From: DATKDU01 sp035649415
GTDB taxonomy: Bacteria; Planctomycetota; Planctomycetia; Pirellulales; Pirellulaceae
Assembly: GCA_035649415.1 (NCBI GenBank)
Contig: DASRJP010000489.1
Coordinates: 1 to 13,775 of the forward strand
Length of the DNA: 13,775 nt
Direction: 5' to 3'
The translations under genes and the position numbers were made by a program. Below are positions 5,928 to 12,727 of the stretch, piece after piece; position 1 is the stretch's first letter; every line of letters begins with the position of its first letter. The notes under the pieces were generated by a model. That model was not told where the DNA came from, did not search any database, and saw only the letters and a program-made list of their open reading frames with translations.

Positions 5928-6185
5928 ATGAAACATCTGGCCAAGGCGGTTGTTGACGCGTTTGCTTTCGTGGAACTATCAGGCGATGACGTTGTAGACC
6001 CGGACAACGCCGTACAAGCAATGGAGATGCTGGCTGCGACTCTGCGCGGCTGCAATCCCAAAGAACGGCAGGCGCTCTCCGAAGCGGCCTCGGCAGAGCT
6101 CGCCAGACAAATCGCAGCCGCCGCACCCGCTGAGACGGTTGAATTCTACGAAAACTTTATCGAGAACTTGTTCTCCGAAGAATGA
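5928..6185 (+). CDS. small acidic protein of unknown function
   Basis: 85 residues, acidic and predicted mostly helical (MKHLAKAVVDAFAFVEL, DPDNAVQAMEMLAATLRG, ERQALSEAASAELARQI, VEFYENFIENLF). It has no signal peptide, membrane span or catalytic motif. Coding is supported by the normal amino acid composition, a start shortly after AGGTAAG, and the 26-base spacing to the alkaline phosphatase gene, which suggests co-transcription. I do not recognise the family. The repeated leucine/alanine helices could form a small helical bundle. It is divergent from arsC and may share regulatory sites with it. Confidence 0.7.
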   Translation: MKHLAKAVVDAFAFVELSGDDVVDPDNAVQAMEMLAATLRGCNPKERQALSEAASAELARQIAAAAPAETVEFYENFIENLFSEE

Positions 6186-6211
6186 CCACGAATCCCTAAA
6201 CAGAGCCGCCC

Positions 6212-7846
6212 ATGTCCCGCCTGTCTGGTCTGTCGCTACTTGCGTTCTTCACACTGGCCGCTCCGCTGGCCGCTGGCGATCACCTCCGCGAGTTGCAAAC
6301 GGCGGCGGCCCAATCGAAAACTGCCGAGTGGGGGCACTGGGGTCTCGATGCGAACAAATACTCCACCTGGGGGACGCACAGCAACCGGCTGATCCCGGTC
6401 TACACCTTCGGCATTGGGCTAGACGCCGTCCGCGGGAAGAACAGCGTCTACCGCACCTCGGCGGCCATCGAGCGGCTGTACGGCCGCGTCCCCGAGGGAA
6501 CGCTCAACGAGCAGGCGGAGTACTGCGACCAGACCGACGTTTACCGGCTGCAAAAAATGGCTGCCGACGCGGGCAAGAAGTACATCGTGCTGATCGTATT
6601 CGACGGCATGGACTGGCAGACGACGCAAGCGGCTGCCGTCTACAAGTCGGGAAAGGCTTACGACCAAGGGCGCGGCGCAGGTCTGTGGTTCCTCGATTAT
6701 CGCGGAGTGAAAACCGAATTCGGCTTTTGCGTCACCGCCCCGCACAACGACCTCACCGACGTGGACGTCAATGGCCAGACGGTGAAGAACCCCGGCGGCA
6801 AAACGCCGGGCGGCTACGACTGGCGGCTTGGCGGACAGACGCCGTGGGCCAAGAGCGTCGACGGGCAATACCTGATGGGCAAGAACCGCCTGCGGCCTCA
6901 CCCCTATACCGACTCCGCTTCGGCCGCCGCGTCGCTGACGTGCGGCATCAAGACCTACAACGATGCGATCAACGTCGATTTCGCAGGGAAGCAGGTGGAG
7001 CCGATCGGCCAGCACTTGCAAAAGCGCGGCTATGCCGTCGGCGTCGTGACGAGCGTCCCGATCAGCCATGCTACGCCGGCGTGTGCTTACGCCAACAACG
7101 TCCATCGCGACGATTACCAGGATCTGACGCGGGACCTGCTCGGACTCTCGTCGGTCGCCCACAAGTCGCAGCCGCTGCCCGGCGTGGATGTGCTCTTCGG
7201 CGGCGGGTTTGGAATCAATGCCAAGGAAGACAAAGGGCAGGGGGACAATTTCGTCGCCGGCAACAAGTATCTCACGGCAGCCGACCTGGAAACGATTGAT
7301 GCGGCCCGCGGAGGGAAGTACGTCGTCGCCCAGCGGACGAGCGGCACTCGCGGCCGCGATGTCCTCGCGGCGGGCGCTCGGGCGGCCGTGCAAAAGAAGC
7401 AGCGGCTGCTCGGTTTCTTCGGCGCGGTCGGCGGGCATCTGCCGTTTCAGACTGCCGACGGGCATTATGACCCGACGGTCAACTCCGGCGGCGACGGCCC
7501 GAAGTCAGCCGAGACCTATACGCCTGCCGACGTTGAAGAGAATCCGACGCTGGCCGAAATGACGCGAGCGGCACTGGAAGTTCTGTCGCACGACCAGGAG
7601 GGCTTCTGGCTGATGATCGAAGCGGGTGACGTGGATTGGGCCAACCACGCCAACAACATTGACAACTCGATCGGCGCGACGCTGTCGGGGGATGATGCTT
7701 TTCACGTGGTCGTCCAATGGGCCGAGAAAAACGACCGCTGGCACGACACCGCGGTGATCGTGACGGCCGACCACGGGCATTACCTGGTGCTCGAGCGGCC
7801 GGCGATGCTGGCGCCTCCCGCGCAGGCGGCGGGCGGTTCGCGGTGA
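6212..7846 (+). CDS. secreted alkaline phosphatase (PhoA-type fold)
   Basis: 544 residues with signal peptide MSRLSGLSLLAFFTLAAPLAA. Alkaline phosphatase landmarks, compared with E. coli PhoA: FDGMDW gives metal ligand D131 (D51); YTDSAS gives nucleophile S235; SHATPA gives H286 and T288 (D153/T155 site, His variant as in many homologues); MIEAGDVDWANH gives E470, D475 and H479 (E322, D327, H331); TADHGH gives D520 and H521 (D369, H370). The enzyme hydrolyses phosphate monoesters outside the cytoplasm, probably for phosphate supply. The protein ends about 21 residues after DHGH, and I see no counterpart of the last zinc ligand (H412 region), so this is either a subfamily trait or a shortened C-terminus. 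There is no clear Shine-Dalgarno; it probably reads through from the 5928 gene. No Pho-box was identified. Confidence 0.9.
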   Translation: MSRLSGLSLLAFFTLAAPLAAGDHLRELQTAAAQSKTAEWGHWGLDANKYSTWGTHSNRLIPVYTFGIGLDAVRGKNSVYRTSAAIERLYGRVPEGTLNEQAEYCDQTDVYRLQKMAADAGKKYIVLIVFDGMDWQTTQAAAVYKSGKAYDQGRGAGLWFLDYRGVKTEFGFCVTAPHNDLTDVDVNGQTVKNPGGKTPGGYDWRLGGQTPWAKSVDGQYLMGKNRLRPHPYTDSASAAASLTCGIKTYNDAINVDFAGKQVEPIGQHLQKRGYAVGVVTSVPISHATPACAYANNVHRDDYQDLTRDLLGLSSVAHKSQPLPGVDVLFGGGFGINAKEDKGQGDNFVAGNKYLTAADLETIDAARGGKYVVAQRTSGTRGRDVLAAGARAAVQKKQRLLGFFGAVGGHLPFQTADGHYDPTVNSGGDGPKSAETYTPADVEENPTLAEMTRAALEVLSHDQEGFWLMIEAGDVDWANHANNIDNSIGATLSGDDAFHVVVQWAEKNDRWHDTAVIVTADHGHYLVLERPAMLAPPAQAAGGSR

Positions 7847-8171
7847 GAACGAAGCACGCAACCGCCAGGACACGCGGGGTCACGAAAGTTGAGGTCGAAT
7901 TCCCTGGGACAGATTGTCTCCCTGAGCTGGCATGTGGATGACACGGCCGCCATTCACGCAAAAACCCTGCACAACTCCAAATTCTTGAAAGTTTCACCAA
8001 ACGACGCAACAATCAAGCCGCCTCGAACCACATACGTCTCGTTCGCGTAGAGGCCCCCGGTGCGCTTCCAATAATCGTCAGGAAATTGCGTCCCGTCCGA
8101 TTTTGGGGGACGATTGTCAATCGGTATCTGGGCGCGGTGCCCATCTCAACTCACTTTCTGGAGGATGCAGC
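7847..8171. other. gene-poor stretch between alkaline phosphatase and redox gene
   Basis: 325 bases with no plausible complete gene on the plus strand. GC content is visibly lower around 7965-8120. The minus strand holds a 63-residue open frame without a start (7954-8145), listed separately. No terminator with a U-tract follows the phosphatase. The last 12 bases carry the ribosome binding site GGAGGA (8160-8165) of the next gene. Confidence 0.5.
7954..8145 (-). pseudogene. possible gene remnant, C-terminal fragment
   Basis: Minus-strand frame bounded upstream by an in-frame TGA (8146-8148) and ended by TGA at 7954-7956. It is 63 codons with no ATG. The peptide is protein-like rather than the Arg/Pro/Ala-rich type of shadow frames: it includes KSDGTQFPDDYWKRTGGLYA and then NETYVVRGGLIVASFGETFK. 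I do not recognise it. It may be the broken end of a gene otherwise lost, or chance. Confidence 0.25.
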
Positions 8172-8726
8172 ATGAAACGGTTTGCATTTGGCTGTGCCGC
8201 CCTGGTGGCGGCATTCGCACTGTCCGTGGCAGTGGCCGAAGAGCTGAAGTCCGGCCTGGCGGTCGGCGAAGCGCCCGGCGCGTTCAACGTGAACGACGTG
8301 ACCGGCCCGAACAAGGGCACGTCGCTGTGCTATCGCTGCCAGTACGGGGCCCGCCCCGTGGTCGCGGTATTCACGCGCAACGTGGACGACAATCTGGCCA
8401 AGACGATCAAGGAGATCGACGGCCTGGTCGAGAAGAACAAGTCCAAGGACATGAAGGCCTTCGTGGTCGTGCTGTCCGAGGATGCCGAGAAGGTCGCGCC
8501 CAAGCTCGAAGCGCTGGCCAAGAAGAACGAGATCAAGAATGTGCCGCTGACCACGTTTGACGGCGCTGCGGGTCCCGAGGATTACAAGATCTCCAAGGAT
8601 GCCGACGTCACCGTGCTGATGTGGAACAAGAGCGAAGTGAAGACCAACGTCGCCCTGGCCAAGGGGAAGCTCGACGCTGCTGCCATCAAGAAGATCGTCG
8701 CCGAAGCCGAGAAGCTCGCGAAATGA
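8172..8726 (+). CDS. exported thioredoxin-fold protein with CxxC
   Basis: 184 residues from ATG 8172, fixed by GGAGGA (8160-8165) and a clean signal peptide (MKRFAFGCAALVAAFALSVAVA, then EEL). The frame is open further upstream but without a site. After a KSGLAVGEAPGAFNVNDVTGP lead typical of redoxin/peroxiredoxin-like proteins comes SLCYRCQYGARPVVAVF. This holds a C53-x-x-C56 pair at the start of a helix and a following core strand, the normal place for a thioredoxin active site. Later segments (KAFVVVLSEDAEKVAPKLEALAK, NVPLTTF, VTVLMWNKSEVKTNVA) fit the remaining strands, and VPLTTF may hold the cis-proline. The C-terminus is Lys/Ala-rich helix. Likely a periplasmic thiol-disulphide or peroxide-handling protein; the partner is unknown. 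It is monocistronic, ending in a strong terminator. Confidence 0.85.
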   Translation: MKRFAFGCAALVAAFALSVAVAEELKSGLAVGEAPGAFNVNDVTGPNKGTSLCYRCQYGARPVVAVFTRNVDDNLAKTIKEIDGLVEKNKSKDMKAFVVVLSEDAEKVAPKLEALAKKNEIKNVPLTTFDGAAGPEDYKISKDADVTVLMWNKSEVKTNVALAKGKLDAAAIKKIVAEAEKLAK

Positions 8727-8783
8727 TTGAGGCAGTTTCGTGAGGCCGGCAGTTGCGCGGCACACGAGCGACTACTCGCCTAG

Positions 8784-8815
8784 ACCCGCTTTCCGGCTTG
8801 GAAGGCGGGTTTTTT
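8784..8815 (+). terminator. rho-independent terminator
   Basis: ACCCGCTTTCC (8784-8794), loop GGCTT, GGAAGGCGGGT (8800-8810): an 11-bp stem with one G-U pair, followed directly by a run of T to 8815. It lies 58 bases after the stop of the thioredoxin-fold gene and separates it from the cytochrome operon. Confidence 0.9.
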
Positions 8816-8903
8816 GTTGCGTAGAACGGAATTCATTCCATTCCCTCCGTGTCGCATGCGAATTCCTTTCCGCGTACACTACCCTCAGTGCACGATTTGA
8901 CTT

Positions 8904-8909
8904 GGAGGA
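8904..8909 (+). promoter_or_regulatory. ribosome binding site of the di-haem cytochrome gene
   Basis: GGAGGA, 5 bases before ATG 8915. It selects this start, followed by a signal peptide, over an in-frame ATG at 8849. Confidence 0.75.
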
Positions 8910-8914
8910 ATGCC

Positions 8915-10768
8915 ATGAAGCTGGTTGCGTCGCCATGTTCAAGCTGGTTGTTGGCACTGATCGCTGTGGTGGTCGCCGCGAATATGGCCCTGGCCGCCAC
9001 CAGCAATGGCCTCCTGGACATCTCCGCCGACGGCAAGCTGCTGGCCTGCTCGAACCGCGACAGCGGCACGGTCACCATCGTCGATTTGGGTAAGCGTGAA
9101 AAACTCCACGAAGTGCCGGTGGGAAAGCATCCTGAAGGGGTGTCGTTCCTCGGCGGGTCGCACGAATTGGCCGTGGCCGTATATGCCGACGATCGAGTGG
9201 TGATCGTGGACGGCGACGCCGGGAAAGTCACGCGGCAGATCGACGTTTTCGATGAGCCCTACGGCGTCGTTAGCAATAAGGACGGCGGCCGCATCTACGT
9301 CACGCTCGACTATCCCGGCCAGGTGCTGGAGATCGATCCGGCGGCGGGCAAAATCCTCCGCGCGATCGACGCCGGCAAATTCATCCGCGGCATTGCGCTG
9401 ACCAGCGATGAGAGCCGTGTGCTGGTGACCGAGTATTACACAGGTGCGGTCGTTGCGCTCGATTTGGCGTCGGGAAAGGCAGTCGATCAGTGGCCGGGCG
9501 TGACTAACGACAACCTGGCCCGGCAAATCGTGCTGCACCCCACGCGGCCGAAAGCCTATCTGCCCCACATCCGCTCGAAAGTGACGGCCGTCCATGGCGA
9601 GGGTTCGATTTTTCCGTACGTGTCGGTGCTTTCGACCGACGCCCAGGCCGAGAAGAGGCGGACGCGGATTCCGATGGACGCGTTCCTGGAAAACCTCGTC
9701 ACGGCCAACCCGTGGGAAGTGGCCGTTTCGCCCGATGGCTCGCAGGCGACGGTGGTATTTGCCGGCACTGACGACATGTTCGTGTGCAATGTGCTCGACG
9801 ACAACTACCGCGAGTTGAACAACCGGCAATACATGCGGGTCGGCAAGAACCCGCGCGCCGTGCGGTATTCTCCGGACGGGCAGTTGCTCGTCATCTATAA
9901 CGCACTCGATTTCGAAGTCGTGGCCTATGACGCGAATTCACTCTCGAAACAATTCACGATTGAAGTGACGCAGTTTCCCAAGAGCGAGGAGATCCTGCTG
10001 GGGAAGATTCTGTTCTATTCCGCCAACCAGCCAATGGCGTCGCGGCGGTGGATCAGCTGCTCTAGCTGCCACCCCGATGGCGACCCGGACGGCAAGACGT
10101 GGCACAATCCCGAGGGGCTGCGGAACACGCAGGCGCTCTTCGGCATGGCCTGGACGCACCCGATTCACTGGTCGGCCGACCGCGACGAGGTGCAGGACTT
10201 TGAATACACGATCCGCGGGAATCTGATGCAGGGTCGGGGGCTGCTGCGCGGCACGCTCCACAAAGAATTGGGAGATCCCAATAGCGGTCGGTCGCGCGAA
10301 TTGGATGCTCTGGCGGCCTACACGAATTCACACGAGTTCTCGCTCAGTCCGCACGCCAAGGGGGGATTGAGCGACGCGGCGAAGCGTGGCAAAGAGGTTT
10401 TTTTCTCGGCCGAAACGAAATGCGCCACGTGCCACGGCGGGCCGCTGTACTGCGACTCTCAGCCCGGCCCGATGTCCCCCAAACACGACGTCGGCACCGG
10501 CGGCGACGATCCGGGGGAGAAGATGGGCCCGGCCTATGACACGCCGTCGCTCTTGGGCGCGTATCGCACGGCGCCGTACTTGCATCACGGCAAGGCGGCG
10601 ACGCTGGAGGAATTGCTGACGAGCTGCAACAAGGATGACCGCCACGGCCAGACTAGCCACCTGTCGGCGGAAAAGATCGGCGATCTGGCGGCGTTTCTGA
10701 AATCATTGCCCTACGAAGATCCCGCGCCAGCAGCGCAGGCCGCTGGCCTCAAAAAGGTGGAACGATGA
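8915..10768 (+). CDS. YVTN-type beta-propeller fused to di-haem cytochrome c (MauG/CcpA-like)
   Basis: 617 residues with a signal peptide (MKLVASPCSSWLLALIAVVVAANMALA). Residues ~30-350 are repeated beta-propeller blades of the YVTN/surface-layer type, e.g. GLLDISADGKLLACSNRDSG, PYGVVSNKDGGRIYVTLDYPGQVLEID, RGIALTSDESRVLVTEYYTGAVVALDL and NPWEVAVSPDGSQATVVFAG. The C-terminal part is a cytochrome c peroxidase/MauG-like unit with two haem sites: CSSCH (382-386) and CATCH (503-507). Between and after them are typical features: GKILFYSAN, then YDTPSLLGAYRTAPYLHHGKAATLEELL. It should bind two c-type haems in the periplasm and take part in electron transfer or peroxide/oxidative chemistry; the propeller probably docks a partner. 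The stop overlaps the next start (ATGA), so it forms an operon with the TlpA-like lipoprotein, which may serve cytochrome maturation or thiol redox. Confidence 0.9.
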   Translation: MKLVASPCSSWLLALIAVVVAANMALAATSNGLLDISADGKLLACSNRDSGTVTIVDLGKREKLHEVPVGKHPEGVSFLGGSHELAVAVYADDRVVIVDGDAGKVTRQIDVFDEPYGVVSNKDGGRIYVTLDYPGQVLEIDPAAGKILRAIDAGKFIRGIALTSDESRVLVTEYYTGAVVALDLASGKAVDQWPGVTNDNLARQIVLHPTRPKAYLPHIRSKVTAVHGEGSIFPYVSVLSTDAQAEKRRTRIPMDAFLENLVTANPWEVAVSPDGSQATVVFAGTDDMFVCNVLDDNYRELNNRQYMRVGKNPRAVRYSPDGQLLVIYNALDFEVVAYDANSLSKQFTIEVTQFPKSEEILLGKILFYSANQPMASRRWISCSSCHPDGDPDGKTWHNPEGLRNTQALFGMAWTHPIHWSADRDEVQDFEYTIRGNLMQGRGLLRGTLHKELGDPNSGRSRELDALAAYTNSHEFSLSPHAKGGLSDAAKRGKEVFFSAETKCATCHGGPLYCDSQPGPMSPKHDVGTGGDDPGEKMGPAYDTPSLLGAYRTAPYLHHGKAATLEELLTSCNKDDRHGQTSHLSAEKIGDLAAFLKSLPYEDPAPAAQAAGLKKVER

Positions 10769-11382
10769 AGATCAATCGAACGGTGAGTTGGCTGCTGTTG
10801 GTGGGCGCATTGTCGCTGGCCGGTTGCGACGGAAATGGCCAGCCGGGTGGCTCCTCGCTCACCACGTCGGGCGAAAAGTCCGGCGAAAAGATCAGAAGTG
10901 ACGCAGCGGAGAGTGTCACGATCGAAATTGCCAGCTTGGACGAAGTGCAAAAGTTTGTCGCCGAACAAAAGGGAAAGGTGGTAGTGCTCGATTTGTGGTC
11001 CAGCTCGTGCACCCCCTGCATTCGTGAGCTGCCAGGGCTGGCCAAACTGCGCCAGGAGTTTCCGGCCGACGCGGTGACCGTGTCGCTGAACCTGGACTAC
11101 TACGGCTCCGAGCCCCCCGAGAAGCTGCGCGAGCCGGCCGCCAAGATCCTGGCGGAAAACGGCGCCGCGGCGAAGAACTTTCTCAGCAGCACGAAGGATG
11201 AAGAGGTCTATGCGAAGCTGGGGGCGACCCCAGTTCCCATTGTCATTGTCTACGATCGCACGGGCAAAATGGCCAAGCTGTTTGTTAACAACAAGAAAGA
11301 CGAATTCGGCGAAGAGGGTTTTACCTACAAAGACCACATCGCGCCGCTGGTGAAAGAGCTGGTGGCGGCGAAGGGGTCGTGA
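10765..11382 (+). CDS. TlpA/ResA-like thioredoxin lipoprotein
   Basis: 205 residues. The signal peptide ends in a lipobox, LSLAGC, with lipidated C21, followed by a Gly/Ser-rich tether (22-50). The thioredoxin fold has KVVVLDLWSSSCTPC (71-85) with catalytic C82-TP-C85, and ATPVPIVIVYD (154-164), where P158 is probably the cis-proline. TlpA/ResA-type proteins are membrane-anchored periplasmic thiol reductases, often keeping apocytochrome cysteines reduced for haem attachment. That fits the overlap (10765-10768) with the di-haem cytochrome gene upstream, suggesting translational coupling. No terminator is obvious after it; a paired-arm repeat follows at 11420-11472. Confidence 0.9.
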   Translation: MKINRTVSWLLLVGALSLAGCDGNGQPGGSSLTTSGEKSGEKIRSDAAESVTIEIASLDEVQKFVAEQKGKVVVLDLWSSSCTPCIRELPGLAKLRQEFPADAVTVSLNLDYYGSEPPEKLREPAAKILAENGAAAKNFLSSTKDEEVYAKLGATPVPIVIVYDRTGKMAKLFVNNKKDEFGEEGFTYKDHIAPLVKELVAAKGS

Positions 11383-11419
11383 GCAGGGCGACAACGATTG
11401 TTTTTGGCGCGGAGTCACG

Positions 11420-11472
11420 GAGGCACAAAGGCACGGGGCAGAAGTCGAATCGGTTCGGTGCCTTTGTGCCTC
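11420..11472. repeat. paired-arm intergenic inverted repeat (copy 2)
   Basis: A perfect 15-bp arm, GAGGCACAAAGGCAC (11420-11434), has its reverse complement at 11458-11472, with a 23-base spacer. Flanks show weaker extension (CGGAGTCACG before; CTCTGTG after). Style and composition match the element at 367-468, though the arms differ in sequence. It sits between the TlpA-like gene and the sialidase-like gene and could act as a hairpin terminator or transcript stabiliser. Confidence 0.75.
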
Positions 11473-11543
11473 ATCGCCTCTGTGTTTCAATGCCAATGGC
11501 TCGGTGCTGCGGATGGTCAACATTTTCAATCGGAAGATCAGCC

Positions 11544-12716
11544 ATGTCGTTCTTGCTTTCGCTGGTCCTCCTGTCCGCCGAACCGGCATTGGCTAATGAG
11601 CCGCAGTATTCGGCCGAGCTGATCTTTCCGCTCCACGAGCAGCACAACCACGCTCCGGGGATCGTGGAGCTGCCCGGCGGCGAACTGTTGGCTTCCTGGT
11701 ATCGCGGGTCCGGCGAGCGGCGGTCTGACGACGTGGCGGTTTACGGCGCGCGGCTGAAGAAGCGAGACAGCAAGTGGAGCGAGCCGTTCTTGTTGGCCGA
11801 CACGCCCGGCTTTCCCGACTGCAACACGTGCCTGATCGTGGACGGCAAGCAGCGGCTATGGCTGTTTTATCCGACGATTCTGGCCAATACCTGGGAATCG
11901 TGTCTGACCAACTTCAAGGTCTCGTCGAACTACGGTGAGCCCGGCTGCCCAAAATGGGACCGCGAAGGAATCATCCTGCTCAAGCCCGACGACTTTGGCG
12001 ATGAAGCGAAGAAGCTGCTCGACGAGCAACTGGGGCTTATCAAGCTGGTCCTCACGGACGAACTGAAGCGCGGGCTCGACGGCATGCGGGCCAAGCTTGG
12101 CGACAAGCTCTACCAGCGGCTCGGCTGGCAGCCGCGCTGCAAGCCTACCATTCTCCCCAGCGGCCGGATGCTCTTGCCGCTCTATAGCGACACGTTCTCC
12201 ATCTCGATCATGGCGATCACCGACGACGGTGGCCAAACGTGGCAGGCAAGCAAACCGCTGATTGGCTTCGGCAACATCCAGCCTGCGGTCCTGCGCCGAA
12301 ACGACGGCACGCTCGTGGCGTTCATGCGCGAAAACGGACCGCGGAAGCGGATTCGCATCTGCCAGTCGCAGGACGACGGCCTCACCTGGGGACCCGTCGG
12401 AAACAGCGAGCTTCCGAGTCCAGGCTCGGGACTCGACGGCCTGCGACTGACAAACGGCCATTGGCTTCTGGTGTACAACGACACGACTCGCGGCCGCCAC
12501 AGCCTGGCCGTCTCGATCTCCACCGACGAAGGACGCACCTGGCAGCACACGCGGCACTTGGAAAACCAGCCGGACGGATCGTTTCATTATCCGGCCGTCA
12601 CGCAAGGCGAGGACGGCACAATCCACTGCGTCTACAGCTACTTCGTCCCCGGCGGCAAAAGCATGAAGCACGCGGCATTCAACGAAGAGTGGGTGACGGC
12701 CGGCGACAAGAAGTAG
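11544..12716 (+). CDS. exported sialidase/BNR-repeat family protein
   Basis: 390 residues from ATG 11544, chosen because it gives a signal peptide (MSFLLSLVLLSAEPALA) and follows GGAAG at 11532. The frame stays open upstream to 11379, but that part crosses the inverted repeat and looks non-coding. The six-bladed sialidase fold is marked by Asp-boxes (S/T-x-D-x-G-x-T-W): TDDGGQTW (226-233), SQDDGLTW (275-282) and STDEGRTW (326-333). Other marks are HNHAPGIVELPGGELLASWYRGSGE (34-58), KPTILPSGRMLLPLYSD (200-216) and GSFHYPAVTQGEDGTIHCVYSY (345-366). This is the exo-alpha-sialidase (BNR_2) pattern. It is probably an exported glycoside hydrolase on terminal sugars; the substrate is not shown and may not be sialic acid. 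It converges with the downstream gene with only 4 bases between stops. Confidence 0.9.
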   Translation: MSFLLSLVLLSAEPALANEPQYSAELIFPLHEQHNHAPGIVELPGGELLASWYRGSGERRSDDVAVYGARLKKRDSKWSEPFLLADTPGFPDCNTCLIVDGKQRLWLFYPTILANTWESCLTNFKVSSNYGEPGCPKWDREGIILLKPDDFGDEAKKLLDEQLGLIKLVLTDELKRGLDGMRAKLGDKLYQRLGWQPRCKPTILPSGRMLLPLYSDTFSISIMAITDDGGQTWQASKPLIGFGNIQPAVLRRNDGTLVAFMRENGPRKRIRICQSQDDGLTWGPVGNSELPSPGSGLDGLRLTNGHWLLVYNDTTRGRHSLAVSISTDEGRTWQHTRHLENQPDGSFHYPAVTQGEDGTIHCVYSYFVPGGKSMKHAAFNEEWVTAGDKK

Positions 12717-12727
12717 CGGGCTACTTC
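12710..12727. repeat. hairpin spanning both convergent stop codons
   Basis: GAAGTAG-CGGG-CTACTTC, a perfect 7-bp stem whose arms contain the TAG stop of the sialidase-like gene (12714-12716) and the TAG stop (minus strand, 12721-12723) of the opposing gene. There is no T-run, so any terminator role is weak. Confidence 0.45.

Noticed and set aside
6419..7465. 348-codon minus-strand open frame opposite alkaline phosphatase
   Set aside because: Antisense to a gene with intact active-site motifs; the peptide shows no domain and has shadow-like composition.
8939..9829. 296-codon minus-strand open frame opposite the beta-propeller
   Set aside because: Lies wholly within the propeller gene and has His/Val/Arg-rich shadow composition without motifs.
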